Below the pieces are notes generated by a model that did no database searches, was not told the DNA's origin, and saw only the letters and a program-made list of their open reading frames with translations. Shown in pieces: positions 1 to 6,030 of a stretch of DNA of 10,341 nt. How positions within the stretch are numbered: position 1 is the stretch's first letter; every line of letters begins with the position of its first letter. The position numbers were made by a program, and so were the translations under genes. This stretch comes from an uncultured Bacteroidales bacterium (lineage in GTDB: Bacteria; Bacteroidota; Bacteroidia; Bacteroidales; UBA932): positions 1-10,341 of the forward strand of contig CAMHFA010000021.1 in NCBI GenBank assembly GCA_946184255.1. Reading direction: 5' to 3'.

Positions 1-47
1 AGCTTCGCGCGCTTAACTTCGCGGGCTTTCATTGATTCCTTTGCCAT
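1..47 (-). CDS. rpsN: 30S ribosomal protein S14, N-terminal fragment
   Basis: Only the first 15 codons lie in the window; the gene continues past base 1. The visible N-terminus reads MAKESMKAREVKRAK, which matches the start of bacterial S14, a small-subunit head protein. This beginning resembles the longer, zinc-free S14 form better than the short zinc-ribbon form, but the diagnostic region is outside the window. It lies 5 bases after the rplE stop, in the standard spc order L5-S14, which makes the call secure despite its length. Confidence 0.9.
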   Translation of the reverse strand, partial: MAKESMKAREVKRAK

Positions 48-52
48 ATTCC

Positions 53-652
53 TTAGTTGTTATGTTTCTTGAAAGGAAGACCGAAGGCGGCGAGAAGGGC
101 GTGAGCCTCTTCGTCTGTCTTGGCCGTGGTAACGAAAGTGATCTCCATACCATGGATCCTGGGGTTCTTGTCGATGTCGACCTCGGGGAAGATGATCTGC
201 TCCTTCAGTCCAAGGGTGTAGTTGCCCTTACCGTCCATCTTCTCGGCGATGCCGTTGAAGTCCCTGATTCGGGGAAGGGAGATGCGGACGAGCCTCTCGA
301 GGAACTCGTACATCCTGACGTCACGGAGGGTGACCTTCGCACCGATGGGCATGCCCTTACGGAGCTTGAAGTTGGAGATATCCTTGCGGGAAGCGGTGAT
401 GACCGCCTTCTGGCCGGCGATGATGGAGAGCTCTTCAGCGGCTTCCTCGACCAGCTTCTTGTCCTGGGTCGCGTCGCCGACACCTTCGTTGAGGGTGATC
501 TTGACGAGGCGGGGAACCTGCATCACGGTGGTGTAGGAGAACTGCTTCATCAGCGCGGGAACGATCTCCTCTTTGTAGACCTTCTTGAGGTCCGGAACAT
601 ATCCCTTGGGAAGCGCCTGGGCTTCGGCGGGCTTGTTAGTCTTCTTTGCCAT
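53..652 (-). CDS. rplE: 50S ribosomal protein L5
   Basis: This 199-residue protein is ribosomal protein L5, which binds 5S rRNA and forms part of the central protuberance of the large subunit. The core runs from the [11 protein letters not shown] segment (about residues 51-61), through the [21 protein letters not shown] stretch (about 78-98), to a C-terminus ending GLPFKKHNN, all typical of the family. It is somewhat longer than the roughly 180 residues of the E. coli protein because of a lysine/alanine-containing N-terminal extension before the [15 protein letters not shown] helix. Its ATG lies 2 bases after the rplX stop in a TAATTATG junction, and rpsN follows after 5 bases, so it is translated within the ribosomal operon. 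Confidence 0.98.
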   Translation of the reverse strand: MAKKTNKPAEAQALPKGYVPDLKKVYKEEIVPALMKQFSYTTVMQVPRLVKITLNEGVGDATQDKKLVEEAAEELSIIAGQKAVITASRKDISNFKLRKGMPIGAKVTLRDVRMYEFLERLVRISLPRIRDFNGIAEKMDGKGNYTLGLKEQIIFPEVDIDKNPRIHGMEITFVTTAKTDEEAHALLAAFGLPFKKHNN

Positions 653-654
653 AA

Positions 655-969
655 TTACTTGATCTCCTCTCCGTTAGTTTTCGCGATACGGACCAGCTTG
701 CCATCCACGCGCTTGTGGGCGACCTTCGTCGGCTTGCCGGCGGCGTCCATCAGGTTGACGTTGGAAATGTGGATGGGGGCTTCCTTCTTGACGATGCCGC
801 CCTGCGGCTGCTGGGGATTCGGCTTGGTGTGCTTGGAAACCATGTTGACACCTTCGACAACGACGCGGTCCTTGTCGCGGAGGATCTCCAGGACCTTTCC
901 GGTCTTGCCCTTGTCGTTACCGGCATTCACGAACACGGTGTCGCCTTTCTTGATATTGAACTTTTTCAT
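655..969 (-). CDS. rplX: 50S ribosomal protein L24
   Basis: This 104-residue protein is L24, an early assembly initiator of the 50S subunit that sits near the exit of the peptide tunnel. The N-terminus holds the KOW motif (about residues 5-32, [20 protein letters not shown]). It is followed by the family's [13 protein letters not shown] segment (about 58-70) and the HISNVNLMD strand (about 88-96 region). Length is normal. It follows rplN after a 12-base gap, the longest between rpmC and rpsN, and is linked to rplE by only 2 bases. It belongs to the same minus-strand transcript as its neighbours. Confidence 0.98.
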   Translation of the reverse strand: MKKFNIKKGDTVFVNAGNDKGKTGKVLEILRDKDRVVVEGVNMVSKHTKPNPQQPQGGIVKKEAPIHISNVNLMDAAGKPTKVAHKRVDGKLVRIAKTNGEEIK

Positions 970-981
970 AATGCGCTACGA

Positions 982-1347
982 TTAAAGGACCTCCGGTGCC
1001 AGTGAAACAATCTTCATGTAGTTCTCGCGGAGCTCGCGGGCGACGGGACCGAAAATACGGGTGCCGCGGAGTTCGCCGGCGTTGTTCAGGAGAACGCATG
1101 CATTGTCGTCGAAACGGATGTAGGATCCGTCCTGCCTGCGGATTTCTTTCTTGGTGCGGACGACGACAGCCTTGGAGATGGTGCCCTTCTTGGCGTCACC
1201 GCTGGGAATGGCACTCTTTATAGCGACAACGATCTGGTCGCCTACGGTTGCATACCTGTGATGGGTACCTCCAAGCACACGGATGCAAAGGACTTCCTTA
1301 GCTCCGCTGTTGTCGGCAACCTGTAAACGTGTTTCCTGCTGTATCAT
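982..1347 (-). CDS. rplN: 50S ribosomal protein L14
   Basis: This 121-residue protein is L14, a core 50S protein that contacts 16S rRNA at an intersubunit bridge and lies next to L19. It begins with the classical [18 protein letters not shown] and carries the [19 protein letters not shown] stretch (about residues 53-71). The family signature around [16 protein letters not shown] follows, and the protein ends in [14 protein letters not shown] and [13 protein letters not shown]. It matches the family in length (usually 120-123). Its start is 2 bases after the rpsQ stop (TAGTTATG), so translation is probably coupled to rpsQ. Confidence 0.98.
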   Translation of the reverse strand: MIQQETRLQVADNSGAKEVLCIRVLGGTHHRYATVGDQIVVAIKSAIPSGDAKKGTISKAVVVRTKKEIRRQDGSYIRFDDNACVLLNNAGELRGTRIFGPVARELRENYMKIVSLAPEVL

Positions 1348-1349
1348 AA

Positions 1350-1604
1350 CTACTTAACTTTTTCAACGATTTCAACTAATCTCCACCTCTTGGTCTTGCT
1401 AAGAGGGCGGGTTTCCATGATGCGCACGGTATCTCCCTCGCTGCACTCGTTCTTATCGTCCTGGGCGACGAACTTGGTCGTCTGGTTGATGAACTTACCG
1501 TAGAGGGGGTGCATCTTCTTGGTCTCGACTGCAACCACGATGGTCTTGTCCATCTTGTTGCTGACCACTACGCCGATTCTTTCCTTACGAAGATTTCTTT
1601 CCAT
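1350..1604 (-). CDS. rpsQ: 30S ribosomal protein S17
   Basis: This 84-residue protein is S17, a primary 16S rRNA binder with an OB fold that helps start assembly of the small subunit. It opens with [20 protein letters not shown] and contains [16 protein letters not shown] (about residues 31-46). The conserved [20 protein letters not shown] signature covers about residues 58-77. Length is normal. It sits in the expected order between rpmC and rplN with 2-base gaps on either side. The upstream junction is again TAATTATG with no Shine-Dalgarno, as is usual in Bacteroidota. Confidence 0.98.
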   Translation of the reverse strand: MERNLRKERIGVVVSNKMDKTIVVAVETKKMHPLYGKFINQTTKFVAQDDKNECSEGDTVRIMETRPLSKTKRWRLVEIVEKVK

Positions 1605-1606
1605 AA

Positions 1607-1804
1607 TTATTTCTGATCTTTTTCTTTTTCAGCGAGGATAGTGATCATGCGAGCTATATCCTTCCTGATTTTCTTGAATTCCGATGTGTTCTCCAATGGA
1701 GAGATGGCGTGGTTGAGCCTCATGTTGTCAAGCCTGTTCCTTTCAACCTGGATGCGGTCCTGCAGGTCGGCAATAGACATTTCGCGTACTTCAGATGTTT
1801 TCAT
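1607..1804 (-). CDS. rpmC: 50S ribosomal protein L29
   Basis: This 65-residue protein is L29, a small two-helix protein at the tunnel exit, close to L23, where trigger factor and SRP dock. The N-terminal helix begins [18 protein letters not shown]. The second helix contains the family signature around [20 protein letters not shown] (about residues 43-62). Length fits the family. It starts 20 bases after the rplP stop and runs to 2 bases before rpsQ, in the standard gene order. Confidence 0.97.
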   Translation of the reverse strand: MKTSEVREMSIADLQDRIQVERNRLDNMRLNHAISPLENTSEFKKIRKDIARMITILAEKEKDQK

Positions 1805-1824
1805 TTCTTATCTGCTCCATTAAA

Positions 1825-2244
1825 TTATTCAACATAATCCCTGCGGACAATGAACTTGGTCGCGATGGGAAGCTTGTGGGAAGCGAGACGCATTGCCTCC
1901 TTCGCGGTAGCGAGGGAAACACCGTCTGCCTCAAAGAGGATACGACCGGGAGTGACGGGAGCTACGAAGCCCTGAGGATCACCCTTACCCTTACCCATAC
2001 GGGTATCAAGAGGTTTCTTGGTGAAAGGCTTGACCGGGAATATCCTGATCCAAATCTGTCCTTCACGGTTCATGCGACGTGAGATAGCCTGACGGGCAGA
2101 CTCGATCTGCTGGGCAGTGATCCAGCAGTTTTCGAGGGTCTTAAGACCGAAAGAACCGAACGCGAGCTGGTTTCCCCTCTGGGCATTTCCCTTCATCACG
2201 TTCTTCTGTTCCCTTCTGTACTTGGTTTTCTTTGGTTGTAACAT
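1825..2244 (-). CDS. rplP: 50S ribosomal protein L16
   Basis: This 139-residue protein is L16, which binds 23S rRNA near the A site and is needed for late 50S maturation. It starts with the canonical [14 protein letters not shown] and carries the conserved [17 protein letters not shown] stretch (about residues 81-97). It ends in [15 protein letters not shown]. Length is normal, so the first gene of this run is intact. In most bacteria rpsC lies immediately upstream. Here no coding sequence on this strand precedes it, and a promoter-like pair and a stem-loop lie in the 5' region instead. L16 therefore heads the transcript. The start is chosen on family alignment. Confidence 0.98.
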   Translation of the reverse strand: MLQPKKTKYRREQKNVMKGNAQRGNQLAFGSFGLKTLENCWITAQQIESARQAISRRMNREGQIWIRIFPVKPFTKKPLDTRMGKGKGDPQGFVAPVTPGRILFEADGVSLATAKEAMRLASHKLPIATKFIVRRDYVE

Positions 2245-2287
2245 TGCTGTATTACTTTAAATAAATATCCAAACTTTCCAAATCGTT

Positions 2288-2314
2288 GATTATTAGCGAC
2301 TTAACCTAATAACC
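2288..2314 (-). promoter_or_regulatory. Stem-loop in the 5' leader of the rplP transcript
   Basis: On the minus strand GGTTATTAG (2314-2306) can pair with CTAATAATC (2296-2288), giving a 9-bp stem with one G-U wobble and a 9-base loop. It lies between the predicted transcription start and the rplP ATG. A CCC at about 2327-2325 could alternatively pair with the GGGG at 2316-2313, overlapping the base of this stem, so two exclusive folds are conceivable. Ribosomal operons are often feedback-regulated through leader structures. I do not recognise this one as a known family, and its regulatory role is inference. Confidence 0.4.
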
Positions 2315-2331
2315 CCTAAATTTTGGGACTG

Positions 2332-2361
2332 CAAAGTTAGCAAAAAAAAGTGGATTTCAAA
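2332..2361 (-). promoter_or_regulatory. Promoter of the rplP-led ribosomal operon
   Basis: Read on the minus strand, TTTG (2361-2358) is followed after 18 bases by TAACTTTG (2339-2332), a full match to the Bacteroidota -7 consensus TAnnTTTG. The spacer is slightly short of the usual 19-21 bases. The predicted transcript would start near 2326, giving a leader of about 80 bases before the rplP ATG. This is the expected place for a promoter if the operon really begins at rplP. Confidence 0.7.
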
Positions 2362-2520
2362 CATTATTTAAAAAATAATTCAACATTTTCGACCACGGAA
2401 TTTGAAAGCGAATGCCATTATTTTCAGCAATTTACGACTTAGTCCAGAATTTTTTAGTTCCCGGTTTCGACATTGCACTTGAGAGTTTATCTTTCAGGCA
2501 CGAATTTTTCAGCAAATTCG

Positions 2521-2528
2521 TACATTTG
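2521..2528 (+). promoter_or_regulatory. -7 promoter element of the DUF4294 gene
   Basis: TACATTTG matches the Bacteroidota -7 consensus TAnnTTTG. It ends 18 bases before the ATG at 2547, implying a leader of roughly a dozen bases. I find no convincing TTTG -33 box at the expected 19-21-base distance, so the call rests on the -7 element and its placement. The element also argues against the longer reading of the downstream gene from 2412, which would put it inside the coding sequence. Confidence 0.5.
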
Positions 2529-2546
2529 CGCCGCAGATTGACAGAA

Positions 2547-3257
2547 ATGACGGACAGAACGAAATATCCTTTCTGGGCAGTTCTCCTGATCGGACTCCTG
2601 ATGACGACCCTTTCGGCCGCCCAGGAACCTGATGAACCCATGCCCCAGGTCGGCGCCCGCAGCAAATCTGCCTACATGGGCTACAGGGTTGAGAAGGGAG
2701 ACACCGTCTATTACGACAGCATCAATCCGATCTGGATCTTCCCCCGTGGACGCCAGGGAAAGAGTGATCTCAAGAAATACTACCGTCTTGTCTATAACTT
2801 CAACAAGGTCTATCCCTACGCCATGCTGGCAAAGGACCTGACCCTCCAGGTGGACGACCATATCGCCGGAAACGCCTTGAGACGGAGGCAGAAGGAGAAA
2901 TACATCAACCAGATGCAGAAGGAACTCTTCAACATCTACGAAGAGCCTCTGAAGAAGATGAGCATCTCACAGGGGCGCCTCCTGATCAAACTCATCGACA
3001 GGGAGATCGGACGCTCTTCCTATAAAATAATAAGGGACTACAAAAGCGGAATCACCGCAGGCTTCTGGCAGGGAATAGCAAAGATCTTCGGCAACGACCT
3101 GAAGAGCCGGTACGACCCCAAGGGCGACGACATGATGACTGAGTACCTTGTGGAGAAATGGAAGAGAGGAGAATTCGACTCCCTCTATTACTCGATATTC
3201 TGGGAAATGCCGAAGCACCCGGAAATTGCGTCGAAGACGATAAAGTTCACAGACTGA
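2547..3257 (+). CDS. Exported DUF4294 family protein
   Basis: This is a 236-residue protein of the DUF4294 family, which is typical of Bacteroidota and has no established function. Starting at 2547 gives a clear signal peptide: positively charged MTDRTK, hydrophobic core at about residues 8-20, and a likely cleavage site near SAAQ (23-26). The mature part is therefore exported. Conserved family features include MGYRVEKGDTVYYDSI (44-59), the PIWIFPR strand (61-67), and the YYRLVYNFNKVYPYAMLA helix (78-95). The frame is open back to 2412, but that extension lacks family similarity and contains the promoter element. The 3' end overlaps the convergent lpxH-like gene by 70 bases. Confidence 0.85.
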   Translation: MTDRTKYPFWAVLLIGLLMTTLSAAQEPDEPMPQVGARSKSAYMGYRVEKGDTVYYDSINPIWIFPRGRQGKSDLKKYYRLVYNFNKVYPYAMLAKDLTLQVDDHIAGNALRRRQKEKYINQMQKELFNIYEEPLKKMSISQGRLLIKLIDREIGRSSYKIIRDYKSGITAGFWQGIAKIFGNDLKSRYDPKGDDMMTEYLVEKWKRGEFDSLYYSIFWEMPKHPEIASKTIKFTD

Positions 3258-3946
3258 GGCTGCATCCAGTCTTTAAGGACGAACAGTCTCGAACCGGAGG
3301 GCAGGGTCATATCGACCGCAGTGTGGAAATGGCCGAAAATGAAACAGTCAACGTGCTTCTTGGTCGAGAAATCCTGGGCGAACTTGTAGAGAGGCTCTTC
3401 CTCACCCTTGAAAACATATTCCTCATTCCTGGCAACCCGGCTTTTCTTGGACCAGCCCTTGCCTATCCTGAAAGCTACAGTAGGGTGCAGTAGAGAGCTG
3501 AACAGCCACTGGCAGACCTTGTTGCGGAATGACCATCTCATGACCTTGTACCAGAAATGACCGGGACCGAGGCCGTCCCCATGTCCGAGACAGAAGACCC
3601 TGCCGCCGATTTCGGTGGTGTAGGGCTGCTGGAGGATCTCGATCCCCATGTCCGCGAAATAATGGTAGCACCAGATATCGTGGTTGCCCTGGAAGAAATA
3701 AACCTTCACTCCGGAGCCGATGAGATCCATCAAAGCCGAAAATACCTTGACATATCCCTTGGGAACCACGTCCCTGTACTCGTACCAGAAGTCCCAGATG
3801 TCGCCCAGCATGTAGAGTGCAAGGGTGGTGTCCTTGGGAACAGATTCCAGGAATGAAACGAATCTGGCCTCCCTGTCGGCAGGATCATTCACATCCAGAC
3901 CGAGGTGGACGTCGGAAACGAAGTAAACCAGGTTCCTTTCAGGCAT
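3188..3946 (-). CDS. lpxH: UDP-2,3-diacylglucosamine diphosphatase-like metallophosphoesterase (LpxH type)
   Basis: This 252-residue calcineurin-like phosphoesterase most resembles LpxH, which cleaves UDP-2,3-diacylglucosamine to lipid X in lipid A synthesis at the inner membrane. The dimetal-site motifs are complete and ordered: SDVHLG (11-16), GDIWD (48-52), GNHD (87-90), GHGD (121-124) and GHFH (205-208). The start at 3946 is chosen because it lies directly before the first motif and 1 base after the uppP stop. The frame is open upstream to 4087, but that part is antisense-like filler inside uppP. It is last in the ftsX-DUF3098-uppP operon, which agrees with an envelope role. The substrate is inferred from family and context; another sugar-nucleotide or phosphoesterase activity is possible. 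Confidence 0.85.
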   Translation of the reverse strand: MPERNLVYFVSDVHLGLDVNDPADREARFVSFLESVPKDTTLALYMLGDIWDFWYEYRDVVPKGYVKVFSALMDLIGSGVKVYFFQGNHDIWCYHYFADMGIEILQQPYTTEIGGRVFCLGHGDGLGPGHFWYKVMRWSFRNKVCQWLFSSLLHPTVAFRIGKGWSKKSRVARNEEYVFKGEEEPLYKFAQDFSTKKHVDCFIFGHFHTAVDMTLPSGSRLFVLKDWMQPQSVNFIVFDAISGCFGISQNIE

Positions 3947-3947
3947 C

Positions 3948-4811
3948 TTATGCAATGATGAATATGAGGACTGCCACAATGGCGCAATAAAGGGCGAACC
4001 ATCCGAGTTTGGCCTTGCGGACGAGTGCCACCATCGCCTTGCAGGCGAAAAGACCGGCCAGGAAGGCTGACACGAAACCGACGGCAAGGCAGAGGGGACC
4101 TAAACCCCCGCCAAGTGAAGCTTCTCCGGAAACGGCCTTCATGATGTCGAGAAACTGTTCTCCAAGAATAGGTACCAAAACCATCAGGAAGGAGAACTGG
4201 GCCATGACCGAGCGCTTTACGCCACAGAGAAGGCCCGTAGCGATGGTGGTGCCGGAGCGGGAAAGACCGGGGGCGACAGCCAGAGCCTGGCCAATTCCGA
4301 CTACGAAAGCCTGCCAGAAATTAATACCGTTCCTTGCCCCTTCGGCTGGTTCGACAGAGTCACCAACCGCAGTAGCGGGAACTTTGGAAATCCGTTTTCT
4401 GACAGAACCATTGCCGAAAATATCTGACAGGAACAAGAGGACCGCGGTTATGATCAGGCAAACGGCGACTGTCGTAAGGGAATCGCCGAAAAGGGCCTCA
4501 ACCTTGTCCTTGAACAGGAAACCGACAAGCGCCACGGGAACCATGGAGACAATGAGTTTGAATATGTAGTCGGTCTCGTCGTTGTACTTGAATTTGAACA
4601 ATCCTGCGAGAAGCTTGCAAATCGGCTTCCAGAAAACAACAATGGTACTTAGGACTGTGGCAAGGTGAACGGTGACGGTAAAATCCAGGAATCCTTCGGA
4701 ATCCACCCCGAGAAGTTCCCTCACAATCATCAAATGACCGCTGGAACTGACGGGAAGGAACTCGGTCAAGCCTTGAACCAGGCCAAGAAGAAGTGCTTGC
4801 AGCCAGCTCAT
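3948..4811 (-). CDS. uppP: Undecaprenyl-diphosphatase UppP (BacA family)
   Basis: This 287-residue multi-pass membrane protein is UppP, which dephosphorylates undecaprenyl diphosphate so that the lipid carrier can be reused for peptidoglycan and surface polysaccharide. Both family motifs are present: the (E/Q)xxxE region QGLTEFLPVSSSGHL (13-27, with Q13 and E17) and PGLSRSGTT (181-189). A hydrophilic stretch at about residues 131-163 separates the two homologous halves. It is of a usual length or slightly longer. It starts 1 base after the DUF3098 stop and ends 1 base before the lpxH-like ATG, so the three genes are very likely translated in concert. The family is associated with bacitracin tolerance when overproduced. 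Confidence 0.96.
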   Translation of the reverse strand: MSWLQALLLGLVQGLTEFLPVSSSGHLMIVRELLGVDSEGFLDFTVTVHLATVLSTIVVFWKPICKLLAGLFKFKYNDETDYIFKLIVSMVPVALVGFLFKDKVEALFGDSLTTVAVCLIITAVLLFLSDIFGNGSVRKRISKVPATAVGDSVEPAEGARNGINFWQAFVVGIGQALAVAPGLSRSGTTIATGLLCGVKRSVMAQFSFLMVLVPILGEQFLDIMKAVSGEASLGGGLGPLCLAVGFVSAFLAGLFACKAMVALVRKAKLGWFALYCAIVAVLIFIIA

Positions 4812-4812
4812 G

Positions 4813-5037
4813 TCACTTTTTCCTCATGATTGCGGCTATCATTATGACCACACCGCAGATGATTACGACTGGAGCAGCAACAAGCCTCCTGAAATCAAAC
4901 ATGGACCAGTTGAAGACATTGGGGTCCTTCACTCCCCCGCCCATCATGAGGATAAAGCCGGCAACCATGACCACCAACCCCATCAGGAGAATCCAAAGTC
5001 CCTTCCGGGTGATGGCCATCTTTGTGTTTTCTGACAT
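4813..5037 (-). CDS. DUF3098 small membrane protein
   Basis: This 74-residue protein has two predicted membrane segments (about residues 12-33 and 52-71), separated by a short loop containing MMGGGVKDPNVFNWSMFDFRR. The length, the GGG-D-N-F motif pattern and the position between ftsX and uppP identify it as the DUF3098 family of Bacteroidota. Function is unknown; conserved proximity to ftsX and uppP suggests a role in the division or wall machinery. It lies 24 bases after ftsX and 1 base before uppP. It ends in a positively charged MRKK tail, probably cytoplasmic. Confidence 0.9.
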   Translation of the reverse strand: MSENTKMAITRKGLWILLMGLVVMVAGFILMMGGGVKDPNVFNWSMFDFRRLVAAPVVIICGVVIMIAAIMRKK

Positions 5038-5061
5038 ATTCGTTAGTTATTCTTGATTCGA

Positions 5062-5940
5062 CTAATAATAAAGCTCGTCATTGGAAAGGGAAACCAGTTT
5101 CCCTACGACAAAATATGTACTCACAAGGCAGATAAGGATTCCCGAAAGGATCACAATCCCTATCACGACGAGAAGCAGGTCCATGCTGAACACCTCGAAG
5201 AGCTGGACGAATTCCTTCCGCACGAAGAACAAGATACCCAGAAGGATCAGAGTCGCAAGCAAAGCCGAAATCAATCCCTGGAAAACCGCCTGTCCAAGGA
5301 AAGGGCCCCTGATGAATGACTTGGTGGCACCCACGAGCTTCATGGTGTGGATTGTGAACCGCTTTGAGAAGACATTCAACCGGACCGTGTTATTGATCAG
5401 CACGAAGGAAATGAAAAGCAGAAGGAGGACGAAAACACCCAGGATCAGCGAGATCTTGCCGAGGTTGGTGTTAAGCTTGTCGATAAGAGACTGCTGGTAC
5501 ACCACTTCGTCCACGAGTGGTGAAGAAGATATTACCTTCTTGACCATCTCAAGACTGTCGGCACTGACATAATCCGCCTTCAGGGTGACATCGACGGACA
5601 CAGGAATCGGCGCGGTCTCGAAGACGTTGAGGAAATCCTCGCCGAGCATGTCTTTCATGTCACGTGTACCTTCCTCCTTGGAAATAAACCTCGTGCCCTT
5701 GATAAAGGGCATGGCGTCCAGGGTGGTGGCATAGTCCATTGCCTGGTCCTCGGTCACATCCTGCCCCATCAGTACAGAGATCTGTACATTCTCCTTGAAA
5801 TAATCGGAAACGCTCTTCGCATTGATCAGCAGAAGGCTTGCAACTCCGACCAGCAGAAGCACCAGCGAGATGCTTATCACGCTCGACAGCCAAGCCCCCG
5901 CGAGCCTTCTCCTGATCAGTTTATTCTCTCCTGAAGACAT
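5062..5940 (-). CDS. ftsX: Cell division protein FtsX
   Basis: This 292-residue protein is FtsX, the membrane partner of the FtsE ATPase. It relays signals across the inner membrane to peptidoglycan hydrolases during division. Membrane segments lie at about residues 19-40, 164-183, 216-240 and 254-280. The large loop between the first two carries the extracytoplasmic FtsX domain (ending near EVVYQQSLIDKL). The cytoplasmic segment NTVRLNVFSKRFTIHTMKLVGATK (about 184-207) is the family's best signature. A TTG 6 codons upstream (5958) could start it, but the ATG at 5940 is preferred: a promoter element at 5967-5974 would put transcription start almost on the TTG. ftsE is not in the window, as is common in this phylum. 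Confidence 0.95.
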   Translation of the reverse strand: MSSGENKLIRRRLAGAWLSSVISISLVLLLVGVASLLLINAKSVSDYFKENVQISVLMGQDVTEDQAMDYATTLDAMPFIKGTRFISKEEGTRDMKDMLGEDFLNVFETAPIPVSVDVTLKADYVSADSLEMVKKVISSSPLVDEVVYQQSLIDKLNTNLGKISLILGVFVLLLLFISFVLINNTVRLNVFSKRFTIHTMKLVGATKSFIRGPFLGQAVFQGLISALLATLILLGILFFVRKEFVQLFEVFSMDLLLVVIGIVILSGILICLVSTYFVVGKLVSLSNDELYY

Positions 5941-5966
5941 AAATGCACAGTTCTCCAAATTGGATT

Positions 5967-5974
5967 CAAATATA
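5967..5974 (-). promoter_or_regulatory. -7 promoter element of the ftsX operon
   Basis: On the minus strand TATATTTG matches the Bacteroidota -7 consensus TAnnTTTG. It ends 26 bases before the preferred ftsX ATG, implying a leader of about 20 bases. The -33 box is weak: only a T-rich TTTTC lies near the expected spacing. It sits about 30 bases from the opposing element of the plus-strand gene at 6031, so the two promoters share a compact divergent region. Confidence 0.5.
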
Positions 5975-6004
5975 GTGAATTATCAAAATATGAAAAAAAA
6001 TTCT

Positions 6005-6012
6005 TACCTTTG
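6005..6012 (+). promoter_or_regulatory. -7 promoter element of the glycogen synthase-like gene
   Basis: TACCTTTG fits TAnnTTTG and ends 18 bases before the ATG at 6031, the same distance as in the DUF4294 promoter. No clear TTTG is visible 19-21 bases upstream, where the sequence is an A-rich run. The placement supports the ATG at 6031 as the start. Confidence 0.5.
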
Positions 6013-6030
6013 TAAGACAAGATTGTTATT

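Larger units (their letters stand above)
2245..2546. other. Divergent intergenic region between rplP and the DUF4294 gene
   Basis: This 302-base AT-rich stretch separates two divergently transcribed genes. On the minus strand it contains a promoter-like element and a stem-loop leader for rplP. On the plus strand it contains a TAnnTTTG element just before the DUF4294 start. A plus-strand reading frame is open from 2412 to the DUF4294 start but has no protein-like character before the signal peptide. I see no tRNA, small ORF or repeat in the rest of it. Confidence 0.8.

Noticed and set aside
32..985. A 317-codon plus-strand reading frame across rplE and rplX
   Set aside because: It is antisense to two certain ribosomal protein genes, resembles no family, and arises from the codon bias of the opposite strand.
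2313..2327. Near-palindrome CCCTAAATTTTGGG as an operator
   Set aside because: One central pair is mismatched, AT-rich near-palindromes are common in such gaps, and no second copy exists; kept only as a possible alternative pairing in the leader.
2412..2546. N-terminal extension of the DUF4294 gene starting at 2412
   Set aside because: The extension contains the TAnnTTTG promoter element, hides the signal peptide inside the protein and has no family similarity; the ATG at 2547 is better.
3947..4087. Extension of the lpxH-like gene upstream to 4087
   Set aside because: It would overlap the uppP coding region by 140 bases and adds 47 residues of no family character; the ATG at 3946 immediately precedes the first catalytic motif.
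4009..4569. A 186-codon plus-strand frame inside uppP
   Set aside because: It is rich in Arg, Thr and Pro, as expected from the reverse of a membrane protein gene, and is fully covered by uppP.
5941..5958. TTG start for ftsX at 5958
   Set aside because: TTG starts are uncommon in this phylum, and the likely transcription start lies within a few bases of it; the ATG at 5940 suffices for a full-length FtsX.
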